Part shown: one piece after another, positions 25,322 through 33,765 of the stretch
Layout: each line of letters opens with the position of its first letter
Numbering within the stretch: the stretch's first letter is position 1
Assembly: GCF_000967495.1 (NCBI RefSeq)
Contig: NZ_JXXU01000005.1
Coordinates: 1-36,537, forward strand
Reading direction: 5' to 3'
Origin: Vibrio neptunius
Lineage (GTDB): Bacteria; Pseudomonadota; Gammaproteobacteria; Enterobacterales; Vibrionaceae
DNA: 36,537 nt
Notes under the pieces: generated by a model
Databases searched by the model: none
What the model saw: only the letters and a program-made list of their open reading frames with translations
Told to the model about the DNA's origin: nothing
Position numbers and translations under genes: made by a program

Positions 25322-26289
25322 TGTTTATTCCTTATCTAATCGATACTTCTATGTTGGGTTAATGCTTGTATCTAGCACATAGCAAATTGCGCCATTAATA
25401 AGCAAAAGTATAAAGACTCTAATAAATGCAAACGTTCATAAACAACATTCATCTATTTCTATAAGAATAGATCGATAGTCGAGCCATTGTTTATGGGTTA
25501 CTTTAGACTATGAGGTAATAACCTAGCATGGTTTAATAGTAAAAAAAACTTATCGTGATCAGCAAGCCATTATAAGAACTGTAAATTACATTTAAAATCA
25601 AACACTTAAATAAGACATCTTACCATTTTCATTCCGTTAAATAATAATAACCACCCAACTACTGTTTGTTTTAAAATTAAACATACAAATCATTAAAAAC
25701 ACCCAAAAATATGATTTAGGTCCTAAATTTTGAAAATGAAATGTAAAGGTTGTTGATTATTTATAATAACAATTTCTTACAATAAATCACTCAGTCAGAA
25801 GAAGATGGGAACCGCTAGTTTTTTATCAAAAAATAAATGACATAACCATCAGTGATATTCGGAAGACGCATTTTGAGTACAATAGGTAAAATCGGCCCTA
25901 AGTAACCAGCCACCTGTATGATTAACCAAGGAGTTAATCGTATTGCTAACAAAGCAAGGTGAACTTTAAACGCAAAACAAAATGTTTGACGAAACTTGCC
26001 TATTGCGACTCGCAACTGGTTGACGCTTGCTGTCTGACAACGCGTTCGCAGACATGCAACCTCATGACGTTACGAGCGCCTAGTTTTCCGAGAGGTTATA
26101 CAGGGGGATATGCATCATTTGTGGTAGGAGATGGTACTGACAGAGCGAAGCTAATCGCTGTTCTTGATTTCTCGCCTAAACTGGTCAATCAGGACGACCT
26201 CACATCAACGATGAAATCGTCCCTTGCTCAATAAACCATGAAAGTGAACCCATCGTCTATTGCGGGTTCAGCTCATGTCACTCATTCAC
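25322..26289. other. Long gene-free region: AT-rich block then higher-GC relic-like DNA
   Basis: This is the longest gene-free stretch. 25322-25810 is markedly AT-rich, with runs of A and T and no credible open frame, and includes the upstream region of the ART-like gene. About 25830-26230 is more balanced in composition and holds only short frames without ribosome sites; one (25815-26015, minus) starts at a TTG. GTCTG/CAGAC (26024-26045) is a small hairpin. I see no attC core sites. It could be a transfer junction or decayed DNA. Confidence 0.5.
26245..26270 (-). terminator. Weak hairpin after the VOC gene
   Basis: TGAACCC (26245-26251) pairs with GGGTTCA (26264-26270) around a 12-base loop. 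The minus-strand 3' side continues CTTTC, so it is a weak terminator candidate 20 bases past the VOC stop. Confidence 0.4.
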
Positions 26290-26793
26290 TTACTGATAAG
26301 CGCCTGCTGAGTAATGCAGTTCGTAACTGTGAGAATAGATTTCTAGAATGTTGCCGAACGGGTCTTCCATGTAGATCATACGGTAAGGCTTCTCACCAGG
26401 GTAATAGTAACGAGGAGCTTTCATACGCTTCTTACCGCCTGCGGCAACGATTTTCTCTGCCAGCTCTTCGACATTAGGGTCCTGAACACAAAAGTGAAAA
26501 ATTCCTGTTTTCCAGTATTCAAAATTGTCCTCTGGATTTTCCTGATTCTTGAATTCAAACAGTTCAACCCCGATACGATCGCCTGTTGAAAGATGCGCAA
26601 TACGGAAACGTTCCCACCCTGCACCAAACACGTCAGTGCACATTTCACCAATGGCAGAATCGTCTTCGACAATTTCTGTGGGTTCCATAATCAGGTACCA
26701 ACCTAGTACTTCAGTGTAGAATTTAACCGCGGCTTCTAGATCTGGTACAGAAATGCCGATATGAGAAAAATTACGTGGATAGGGAGTAGACAT
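26290..26793 (-). CDS. VOC superfamily (glyoxalase/dioxygenase fold) protein
   Basis: This 167-residue protein has two paired beta-alpha-beta-beta-beta units of the vicinal oxygen chelate fold. The metal positions appear as His11 in SHIGISVPDLEAAVKFYTEVLGW, a Glu in GVELFEF, a His in GIFHFCVQD and a Glu in DPFGNILEIYSHS. The FGNILEIYSHS ending is typical of catalytically competent VOC proteins such as glyoxalase I or extradiol dioxygenases, but the substrate cannot be named. AGAGGT lies at the right place before the ATG. It stands alone, divergent from the HDOD gene across an AT-rich 215-base region. Confidence 0.9.
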   Translation of the reverse strand: MSTPYPRNFSHIGISVPDLEAAVKFYTEVLGWYLIMEPTEIVEDDSAIGEMCTDVFGAGWERFRIAHLSTGDRIGVELFEFKNQENPEDNFEYWKTGIFHFCVQDPNVEELAEKIVAAGGKKRMKAPRYYYPGEKPYRMIYMEDPFGNILEIYSHSYELHYSAGAYQ

Positions 26794-27008
26794 GTAGACC
26801 TCTTTTTTGCTTTTTGGATCGCGGACGTTCCCGCTTTGTTGAAATCCATATTAGGCAAAAACAAGATAAATAAAAAATTATCAATTATTTTTATTTTAAT
26901 AATTTTTTATTATTAATATATTTTCCAAACTTCTTGGTTTCCAACTTTGTATGAAACTAATTTACTGTTCTATAGTATCTAAACTCATCAACAAAAAAGG
27001 AGAGTGCC

Positions 27009-27839
27009 ATGAGTCAGGCGGCGCTAATTTCTCGTCTTAACGAGTTACCTAGAATTCAGAAAGTACTCCAAGAACTGCTTGATATGGTCAATCAGGACGA
27101 GGTTGATTTTGGCGAGCTATCGAGAAAAATCGCTACCGATCAGGTATTGAGTGCTCGATTGCTCCGTATGGCGAATTCTGCCCATTTTGGCGGCAACAAA
27201 ACCGTCTCTTCAGTTAACGAAGCCTTGCTTCGTGTCGGTACAGGGCCAGTTAGAACTCTGGTGGTCGCATCGGTACTTTCTGGTGCTTTCCCTAAAATCA
27301 AAACACTAGATATGGATCAGTATTGGGAAGACACCTTCGAGGTTTCCGTTATTGCCAGCAAGATTGCTGACGAAACGGGGATGGATGCCAATGAAGTGTT
27401 CACTACCGGCATTCTTCATAATATAGGCGAGCTGATGATTCATACCTTGGTGCCAGATGCAGCGGTCAAAATACATCAACGTGCGGAGGCAGGAGAAGAC
27501 GCGATTTCGGTGCAAGAAGAAATCTTGGATATTGGCGCCCCGACACTGGGCGCTAAATTAGCGAAGACTTGGAAGTTCCCAGACCCAATGGTAGACGCGA
27601 TTGCTAATTATCACGATCCTAGGAACGCAGAGCTCTCTCCCAAAATGGCAACCACACTGCACTTTGCCCGCTCGATACACCGCGATTGGGATCAACTAGA
27701 CAGCGATGACGCCAAAGCGCGCTATCTGGCAGAGCATCCAGACTCTCGCTTACTTCATGTATCCGCCACCTTTGCACCAACCATAGATAAGTTTCGTGGA
27801 AACGGTAGGGATCTCGCCACTCAACTCAATGCTGCTTAG
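27009..27839 (+). CDS. HDOD domain signalling protein
   Basis: This 276-residue cytoplasmic protein is one HDOD domain (about residues 8-205): LPRIQKVLQELLDMVNQDEVDFGELSRKIATDQVLSARLLRMANSAHFG, then SVNEALLRVGTGPVRTLVVASVL, and TTGILHNIGELMIH. HDOD proteins are related to HD phosphohydrolases but usually lack the metal residues, and act as regulatory modules in chemotaxis, biofilm and c-di-GMP networks. GILHNIGE replaces the usual HD pair here, consistent with no hydrolase activity. AAGGAG precedes the ATG. A terminator follows, so it is a single-gene unit. Confidence 0.92.
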   Translation: MSQAALISRLNELPRIQKVLQELLDMVNQDEVDFGELSRKIATDQVLSARLLRMANSAHFGGNKTVSSVNEALLRVGTGPVRTLVVASVLSGAFPKIKTLDMDQYWEDTFEVSVIASKIADETGMDANEVFTTGILHNIGELMIHTLVPDAAVKIHQRAEAGEDAISVQEEILDIGAPTLGAKLAKTWKFPDPMVDAIANYHDPRNAELSPKMATTLHFARSIHRDWDQLDSDDAKARYLAEHPDSRLLHVSATFAPTIDKFRGNGRDLATQLNAA

Positions 27840-27845
27840 CCCGCG

Positions 27846-27874
27846 AATAGCGAGGGAATGTACCTCGCTATTTT
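27846..27874 (+). terminator. Terminator after the HDOD gene
   Basis: AATAGCGAGG (27846-27855) pairs perfectly with CCTCGCTATT (27863-27872) around a 7-base loop, followed by TT. It ends the HDOD transcript. Confidence 0.75.
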
Positions 27875-27939
27875 ACTCACACTACCCAAATTTCACGTTA
27901 TCACTTAGACTACTAGTAATAATTTTTTGTTATTAAAAG

Positions 27940-28839
27940 ATGACGATGCTAAATCCGCTGTGGCTGAAAACCTTTCAAACACTCATCGACACTGGTCACT
28001 TCACTAAAACCGCTGAAAGGCTGTTTATGACACAGCCAGGGGTGAGTCAGCATATTAAAAAGCTTGAGCGAGCATGCGGCCATACGCTTATCGCCCGGCA
28101 TCACAAGACTTTTGAAATCACAGAAGCTGGGCAATCTGTCTATCACTATGCTCGACAAATCGAACACCAGCAGGCTGAGCTGATTGATTCACTGAATATT
28201 GAGGACCCTTATTCTGGTAGTGTGTCGCTTTCCTGTTCAGGCGCTTTGGCATTGCTGCTCTACCCGCCTCTGCTTAATTTACAATGTAAACACCCAACAC
28301 TGGTTGCGAAACTCGAAGCCGCTCCACACCATAAAATTTTGGCTGATGTACTCTCTGGCGAGTGTGATATAGGGATTGTCACTCATATTCCTTCCGACTC
28401 TCGCTTTGAATCAGAAACACTAGGTATTGAACCTCTTTGCCTGATGCTACCTGCCAGCCGTTCAATAAAAAATGCCACCCCAGAGGATTTGAAAGCGATG
28501 GGGTTGATTAAGCATCCTGATGCTTTCCACTATCTCTCTCTTTACTTTGCCCAATGCGGGGAACCTTTGCTAGAGAAGATCAACATAGACGAGCTGCCAG
28601 TCACAGGGTACGTCAATCAGTTAAGCCAGATACTGTTGCCTGTCGCCAAAGGGCTCGGCTTTACCGTCTTGCCAAAGAGTGCTCTCGATTCATTTCCAGA
28701 CAGGGACGATATTGCCATCTATCATGCGAGTCATGAAGTGGTAGAAACCTTATACTTCCTAACGAAAAGACATCGTCAGTTACCGCAACGCTTCACCACC
28801 ATTATGAAAGAGATTGCGAGTCACTTTCACCCCGACTAA
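27940..28839 (+). CDS. LysR family transcriptional regulator (ArgP-like length, orphan)
   Basis: This 299-residue LysR regulator has the helix-turn-helix in LKTFQTLIDTGHFTKTAERLFMTQPGVSQHIKKLERACG and the substrate domain from about residue 90 (GSVSLSCSGALALLLYPPL). The ATG at 27940 lacks a strong ribosome site; a second ATG at 27946 is possible. Unlike the three other LysR genes in the window it has no divergent partner, since the upstream HDOD gene runs the same way and ends in a terminator. Its last codon overlaps the end of the convergent VCBS-like gene. Target and effector are unknown. Confidence 0.87.
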   Translation: MTMLNPLWLKTFQTLIDTGHFTKTAERLFMTQPGVSQHIKKLERACGHTLIARHHKTFEITEAGQSVYHYARQIEHQQAELIDSLNIEDPYSGSVSLSCSGALALLLYPPLLNLQCKHPTLVAKLEAAPHHKILADVLSGECDIGIVTHIPSDSRFESETLGIEPLCLMLPASRSIKNATPEDLKAMGLIKHPDAFHYLSLYFAQCGEPLLEKINIDELPVTGYVNQLSQILLPVAKGLGFTVLPKSALDSFPDRDDIAIYHASHEVVETLYFLTKRHRQLPQRFTTIMKEIASHFHPD

Positions 28840-29393
28840 CCAACCGTGATTTCTGTGGCTAATTCATCAATCACAGCACCACCCTCGACGCCAATCAAAG
28901 TGAGTGTAATAGTGATAGGGTCGCCCGCATCAGAGTATAGGGAGAAGCGCTCAAGCTTACGTTCGCCCTGCAGTAGAAATTGCGTCTTAATGTTGTAGAC
29001 TGAATAGTCCCAGTAGCCAGACTTATCAATACTGAGCGAACCGAGCGTATCCTTACCTGCGCTCACACTGTTTGGATCGAACTGAGTCTGACGACGGTAT
29101 CCACTTGAGATCAGAAGCCGCCCAGAATCCATCAATAACGGAGAGAGAGCCTTGGCTGAAAGCGATTGGTCCTCCTCCGCATACTCAGACACTACTTCTT
29201 CCGATCGCATACTGAGCATTTGACTGAGCCTATCTCTTACCTCTTGAGGAAGAATCGACAACAGTGGCTGTGAGCCGAGGTGAATTGCTGCTGTTCTTTG
29301 GGCACGAGACAGATTGACGTCGGTAGTCAAAGTATAAGAATCTGTATGGTTTACAGCGCCTCTAGAACGATGTGTGTGAGTTGAGTGAGCCAT
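28836..29393 (-). CDS. Small protein with a single VCBS-like module
   Basis: This 185-residue protein has a polar N-terminal part (residues 1-80) with His/Thr-rich start MAHSTHTHRSRG and no signal peptide, followed by one bacterial immunoglobulin-like module of VCBS type (about 85-172): SAKALSPLLMDSGRLLIS, then LGSLSIDKSGYWDYSVYNIK and DPITITLTLIGVEGG. In VCBS proteins such modules occur in long tandem arrays of giant adhesins; here there is only one. GGAGAAGG gives a strong ribosome site. It could be a fragment or a stand-alone accessory of an adhesin. The stop overlaps the convergent LysR stop by three bases. Confidence 0.75.
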   Translation of the reverse strand: MAHSTHTHRSRGAVNHTDSYTLTTDVNLSRAQRTAAIHLGSQPLLSILPQEVRDRLSQMLSMRSEEVVSEYAEEDQSLSAKALSPLLMDSGRLLISSGYRRQTQFDPNSVSAGKDTLGSLSIDKSGYWDYSVYNIKTQFLLQGERKLERFSLYSDAGDPITITLTLIGVEGGAVIDELATEITVG

Positions 29394-29717
29394 AACCTTC
29401 TCCTATTTTCTTTGATTACGCTTGTCAAATTAGAACGCAGTTTGAATCAAGCCTGGTCATTGAATAACGCAAACCACGTGCCAAAAAATAGGAAATAGAG
29501 ATAAGCATAAAAGTGCATAAAATTCATTATGATAGAAACTGGCAAAATCAGAGCACAATCTGATTCTCAATATGAAATGCAAAACACAACAAATGTTGGT
29601 CGCTCATTTTCATTTTGCTAATCGCCCTAACCTCGCCATATTTAACAATTTTTTTAATCAATCTAATTGCCAGGGTGTTACCCTGAAGCCGTTCAACAAA
29701 ACAACAAGTGTGAAACA
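29394..29717. other. AT-rich intergenic region with small inverted repeat
   Basis: This 324-base gap between divergent genes is AT-rich, including a T-run at about 29649-29656. CAGGGT (29671-29676) and ACCCTG (29680-29685) form a 6-bp inverted repeat with a 3-base spacer, 33 bases before the ATG of the aldolase-like gene, a possible operator. I see no gene here. Confidence 0.45.
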
Positions 29718-30821
29718 ATGAAACTAGAACACATCAATACACCTGCTTTGTTTATCGACCTCGACACTGTCGAACATAACTTGGCGGAGATGCAACGCAG
29801 AATAAATCAGCTCGGCTTAACCCTACGCCCCCATACAAAGGCACATAAAATCCCACAACTGGCCCACAAGCAAATTGAATATGGGGCACAAGGCATCTGT
29901 ACCTCAAAACTGGGTGAGGCAGAGGTCATGCTTCAAGGTGGTATCAGCGACATCCTTATCACAACGCCTATTGCAGGTCAGACTAAGTATCAACGCCTGA
30001 TTGATCTTCATATCCAATACCCCCAAGCGACCCTCTATCAAGTAATCGACCACCCACAGCATATAGAATCGATCGCAGAACTTGCGCAACAGGCTGGTAT
30101 CAGCGTCAATCTTCTGATTGAAGTAGAGAGTGGCCAACAACGATGCGGAGTGGCAGTAGGACCGCAGTTACTCGCCATGATAGAGAAAGTCGTCCAAACT
30201 CAAGGGGTCCATTATGCGGGTATTCAAGCGTACAGCGGCCACTTACAGCTCATGAAAGGCTTTGAACAGCGCCAACAGCAAGCGCGTTCTGCTGTCTCTG
30301 AGCTGTTTGATTTTATCGACAACCAATTAAAACCTCGTGATCTTGTCCCCGCAATCATCAGTGGCGGGGGGACTGGCACCTATCAAGCTTATCAAGGGCT
30401 AGCGTACACTGAAATCCAAGCGGGCTCTTACGTGTTTATGGATAACGCTTATCGCAATATTGGCGATGAGCAAGATGCCCATCTCAATCAACAGTTCAAC
30501 TCGGCACTCAAAGTGTTAAGCACTGTGATTAGTCAACCAACACCGCAACGCGCTGTCATCGATGCGGGTATGAAATCACTTTCCATTGATCTCGGAATGC
30601 CAATTGTCGATTCTCGTCCCGATCTCACCTATCAGTGTGGTGGAGATGAACATGGTATTGTTCATCTTAGTGACGGCAATCCACTGAACATCGGTGAAAC
30701 GCTCGTTTTAACTCCAAGTCACTGCGATACAACGCTGAACAACTTCGACTATTTGTACGTAGTGAAAAAAGGTGAGATTGTCGATAAATGGAAGATAGCG
30801 GGGCGTGGTCGCTCAGACTAA
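29718..30821 (+). CDS. D-threonine aldolase / DSD1-like PLP enzyme
   Basis: This 367-residue enzyme of fold type III (alanine racemase-like) belongs to the D-serine dehydratase/D-threonine aldolase group. The PLP lysine lies in LRPHTKAHK (Lys41 probable), with the glycine-rich phosphate site ISGGGTGTY. The metal site near the C-terminus reads PSHCDTT, giving His335 and Asp337. D-threonine aldolases use His and Asp, whereas D-serine dehydratases use His and Cys, so an aldolase acting on D-threonine or D-3-hydroxyaspartate is favoured by this reading. ATG 29718 is chosen; the longer start at 29667 runs through the inverted repeat. A terminator follows. Confidence 0.88.
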   Translation: MKLEHINTPALFIDLDTVEHNLAEMQRRINQLGLTLRPHTKAHKIPQLAHKQIEYGAQGICTSKLGEAEVMLQGGISDILITTPIAGQTKYQRLIDLHIQYPQATLYQVIDHPQHIESIAELAQQAGISVNLLIEVESGQQRCGVAVGPQLLAMIEKVVQTQGVHYAGIQAYSGHLQLMKGFEQRQQQARSAVSELFDFIDNQLKPRDLVPAIISGGGTGTYQAYQGLAYTEIQAGSYVFMDNAYRNIGDEQDAHLNQQFNSALKVLSTVISQPTPQRAVIDAGMKSLSIDLGMPIVDSRPDLTYQCGGDEHGIVHLSDGNPLNIGETLVLTPSHCDTTLNNFDYLYVVKKGEIVDKWKIAGRGRSD

Positions 30822-30844
30822 CTCTATTGTCCATTTCTGACATC

Positions 30845-30871
30845 AAAAAAGGAGCCGTAGGCTCCTTTTTT
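30845..30871. terminator. Intrinsic terminator after the aldolase-like gene
   Basis: GGAGCC (30851-30856) and GGCTCC (30860-30865) with a 3-base loop are flanked by AAAAAA and TTTTTT. It can work on both strands and separates the aldolase from the convergent 50-residue gene. Confidence 0.92.
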
Positions 30872-30897
30872 ATGCGATATCTATCAATGGATGGCAG

Positions 30898-31050
30898 TTA
30901 TGCTTCTAATACGTCTTTTCCAGCGACTTCTGCTAGAAGAAGCTGATCCGTTTCATCCAAATGCATACCAAACAAAGGCAGGCCATGTTGGCAGACCCAA
31001 CAAGCAAAGAAAACAAGGATACCCAGAGTAACAAAACCGAGAACAATCAT
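30898..31050 (-). CDS. Small single-span membrane protein, 50 residues
   Basis: This short gene encodes 50 residues: a hydrophobic N-terminal helix (about residues 2-18, VLGFVTLGILVFFACWV) followed by a polar, acidic tail (LDETDQLLLAEVAGKDVLEA). AGGAGGAGG directly upstream of the ATG is a very strong ribosome site, which is the main reason to call it a real gene. The stop falls 27 bases from the bidirectional terminator. The protein is probably anchored in the inner membrane. I do not recognise the family; small one-helix proteins of this kind often regulate a larger membrane complex. Confidence 0.75.
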   Translation of the reverse strand: MIVLGFVTLGILVFFACWVCQHGLPLFGMHLDETDQLLLAEVAGKDVLEA

Positions 31051-31392
31051 AGCCAAACCTCCTCCTTGGTTATCAACATACGTACCGATAACTTAAGGTG
31101 TGGCGTCGCCGGAGCGATGAGCTAAAGGGCCTTTGTAAATACTTTATTCTTCGACGCTTTCGATTGATTGTCAGTAATAACATCACTGAGACATGCATAC
31201 CGTTTACGGACAATTTTTCGTATCAGCTCTGTGAGTTTACTCGGGGCTCAACACCTTTCAATTATATGGGTACGTTTCCACTATAGTTATACCGTACAAA
31301 CCGAACAACAACATTAAGTGGTTAGCGGCCACAAGATCACAGTTTTTATGCCTATTTACGCATATTTATTCTTGCACGTCGGTTGAAAGTGC
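31051..31392. other. Gene-free region upstream of the 50-residue gene
   Basis: About 340 bases between the small membrane gene and the PhoX terminator. It holds the upstream region of the 50-residue gene. Frames longer than about 60 codons exist only on the plus strand and have no ribosome site. I see no further feature. Confidence 0.5.
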
Positions 31393-31416
31393 AAAAAAAG
31401 GGGCAAATAGCCCCTT
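31393..31416 (-). terminator. Intrinsic terminator of phoX
   Basis: On the minus strand AAGGGGC, a five-base loop and GCCCCTT are followed by a T-run. It lies 36 bases past the PhoX stop. Confidence 0.9.
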
Positions 31417-31451
31417 GAGTAGTGCAATATTCCTGAGTGGAATAGGTTTAT

Positions 31452-33329
31452 CTATGCGCCAATCACACCGCCATCTTCGCGAGTGATTGCCATGATTGTC
31501 GAGCGCGGCTTGCTGTTTCCACCAGCCGGGAAATGTGAAGGTGCGCCTTTCTCACCTGGATGCTGAACACCGACAAACATGGTTTTGTAGTCCTCTGAGA
31601 ACGTCAGGCCAGTGATTTCACATGCTACTGGGCCCGTTAAGAAACGACGAACCTCACCTGTCATGGGGTCACCACACAACATCTGGTTGTTGCCCTGACC
31701 GGCAAAATCGCCTTTGTTTGAGTAGTTCCCATCGGTTTGAATCCACAGACGTCCTGCTTTATCAAATCCAATACCATCAGGGCTATTGAACATGTTGTCT
31801 GCATGGATGTTGTCGCTACCTGCATAAAGGTTGCCTTTATGTACACTTGGGTTGCCCGCAATCAGGTACAAGTCCCATTCAAACCCTTCGCTGGTATGAT
31901 CGCCACCTTGTGGTATCCAGCGAACAATCTGACCATAATGGTTTTCTTTACGTGGGTTAGGTCCACCCACTGGCTGACCTTCTTTGACGCCACGGTTTTT
32001 GTTATTGGTCAAAGTACAGAAAACATGCTGGTTGTCAGGATGGACAGCAACCCATTCTGGACGGTCCATTGTGGTTGCGCCAACCTGAGTTGCCGCTCGG
32101 CGTGCAAAGGTCACCACTTCGGCTTGATCATGGAAGCCATTTTCTTTGGTTAACCCATTTTTACCATGTGTCAGCTCCAACCACTGGCCCTTACCTTTCA
32201 GTTCGGCGTCATCCATCTCGAATTTGGCGACATACAGTGTCCCTTGTTCCAGTAGATCGCGATTTGCCGTGTTGTTGCCTGGCTGATATTTGTTCTTAGA
32301 TACAAATTTGTACAGGTGCTCGCCACGCTCATCATCACCCAAGTAAACCACGACATGACCGTCTTTATTGATCAGCAGCGCAGCATTCTCATGTTTGAAG
32401 CGGCCTAACGCGGTACGTTTAAGCGGTGTTGAGGTCGGGTCATTCGGGTCGATCTCAACCACCCAACCAAAGCGGTGTGGCTCATTAGGATGTTTAGCCA
32501 CATCGAAGCGTTCATCAGTATCATGCCACTGGTATTTGCTAGGCTTGGGCGCAACGCCATAACGTGCGTGATCGTCAGAGACCTTTGTGCTACCGCTGGT
32601 ACCAAAGTAGCCATTGAAGTTCTCTTCACATGTTAGGTAGGTACCCCATGGTGTTTGACCATTCGCACAGTTGTTGAATGTACCTAAAGGTTTCATACCC
32701 GTTGGATCTAGCTTGGTTTTCATTAAATCGTGACCAGCCGCTGGACCTGTGAGCTTCATTTCGGTCGCCGCCGTAATTCTGCGGTTACGTTTGCCATTTT
32801 TGTCCAGCTTCCACTCACCACCAGACTTGACGATTTCAAATACAGTCACACCGTGAGCGGCCTGCGATTTCATCACATCATCAGCGGTCATCGCTTTACC
32901 GCCATGATCAAATAGGTACTCGTAGTTGGTGTATTCATTGTTGACCGCAATGACAGCACGGTCTTTCGTGATTGGGAATAGGCTCATGCCATCCGTATTA
33001 TCACCAAACTGGCGCTGTTGGGCTTTTGAGTCTTGCTTACCACTTGGATCAAACTCTGGCGCATCGGCAAAGATCGGATCGCCCCATGATAATAAAGGTG
33101 TGGCTTTATAGCCTTTTGGCACAATAATCGCATCTGATGTAGAGGCAGGAACCGCGTCAAAATTCAGTAGTGCGCTTTTCTTGCCTGCGGCAAATGCCTT
33201 GGTAATTGGGTTAAGCGACAAAAATGCACCTGCACCCACTGCTGCGGTACCAGCCAGAAAACGACGACGAGACAATCTCGCCTCGATCATTTGGCTGAAT
33301 TGAGAATCTTGCTCATCGCGATTCCACAT
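31452..33329 (-). CDS. PhoX family alkaline phosphatase (DUF839)
   Basis: This 625-residue protein has a Tat signal (SRRRFLAG at residues 20-27, cleavage near AFA-AG at 45-48) and the PhoX/DUF839 fold over most of its length, with [28 protein letters not shown]-like segments (the Cys of which is an iron ligand in PhoX), [23 protein letters not shown] and CTLTNNK. PhoX enzymes are calcium- and iron-dependent monoesterases in the periplasm that release phosphate from organic esters under phosphate limitation. AAGGAG precedes the ATG. It forms a single-gene unit with its own terminator. Phosphate control is likely from the family, but I see no perfect Pho box. Confidence 0.93.
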   Translation of the reverse strand: [625 protein letters not shown]

Positions 33330-33640
33330 TGCTGACTCCTTGCTCGAGTATGTTTTTTATTAATAGCGAGCAGATGATAGAGAGTTAAAATGACATTCGC
33401 GTTAAAGTATTGTTTCTATTAGATAAAGGCGGTATTGCAATTTTATTTTAATTGCATTGCAATCCCATTAAAGTGAGCTTACGTTCACTTTTAATAAATA
33501 AGGTATGGCGTACATACAAGAAAATGTGATCTAAAACCTAGCGATGTTCTAATTTGGTCGCTAAATTAAATCTTGTTCATGAGGAACTTGATTCACATAG
33601 GCTCAGAGACGAGCAAGCCAATAAAAAGTGAGGGAATATC
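33330..33640. promoter_or_regulatory. phoX upstream region with paired ATTGCAAT sites and inverted repeat
   Basis: This 311-base divergent gap holds the palindrome ATTGCAAT twice (33434-33441 and 33456-33463), 22 bases apart, i.e. on the same DNA face. AAAGTGA (33470-33476) and TCACTTT (33485-33491) form a 7-bp inverted repeat with an 8-base spacer. TGTCAT-like half-sites upstream of phoX have the wrong spacing for a Pho box. These are possible regulatory sites for phoX or the small plus-strand gene. Confidence 0.45.
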
Positions 33641-33724
33641 ATGAAGAAAATGAGAAGAGCGCAACTTCATCGTGTCCGAATTCAATATTGGAAAGACGCC
33701 AAAAAAGACACAAATAAGAAGTAA
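33641..33724 (+). CDS. Possible small basic peptide, 27 residues
   Basis: A short frame gives 27 residues, MKKMRRAQLHRVRIQYWKDA with a Lys-rich end, strongly basic. GAGGG lies six bases before the ATG and a strong terminator follows 42 bases after the stop, so it has the parts of a real transcription unit. Size and sequence give no family. It may be a small basic protein or a leader peptide; the possibility that it is chance remains. Confidence 0.5.
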   Translation: MKKMRRAQLHRVRIQYWKDAKKDTNKK

Positions 33725-33765
33725 CGCGCATCCTTTTAGCCTGTTAAAGCAGGCTATCAACGTCT

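Noticed and set aside
25815..26015. 66-codon minus-strand frame with a hydrophobic middle
   Set aside because: It begins at a TTG without a ribosome site in a region that looks degenerate; kept only as part of the gene-free stretch.
25830..26240. Possible integron cassette or attC site
   Set aside because: A small GTCTG/CAGAC hairpin and an ACAACGCGTT-like string suggested it, but the paired core sites expected at attC ends are not present.
33370..33420. Pho box upstream of phoX
   Set aside because: TGTCAT-like half-sites on the minus strand are about 16 bases apart rather than the usual 11, so the match is not convincing.
33470..33491. CRP site
   Set aside because: AGTGA and TCACT are separated by 8 bases, not the 6 of a CRP site.
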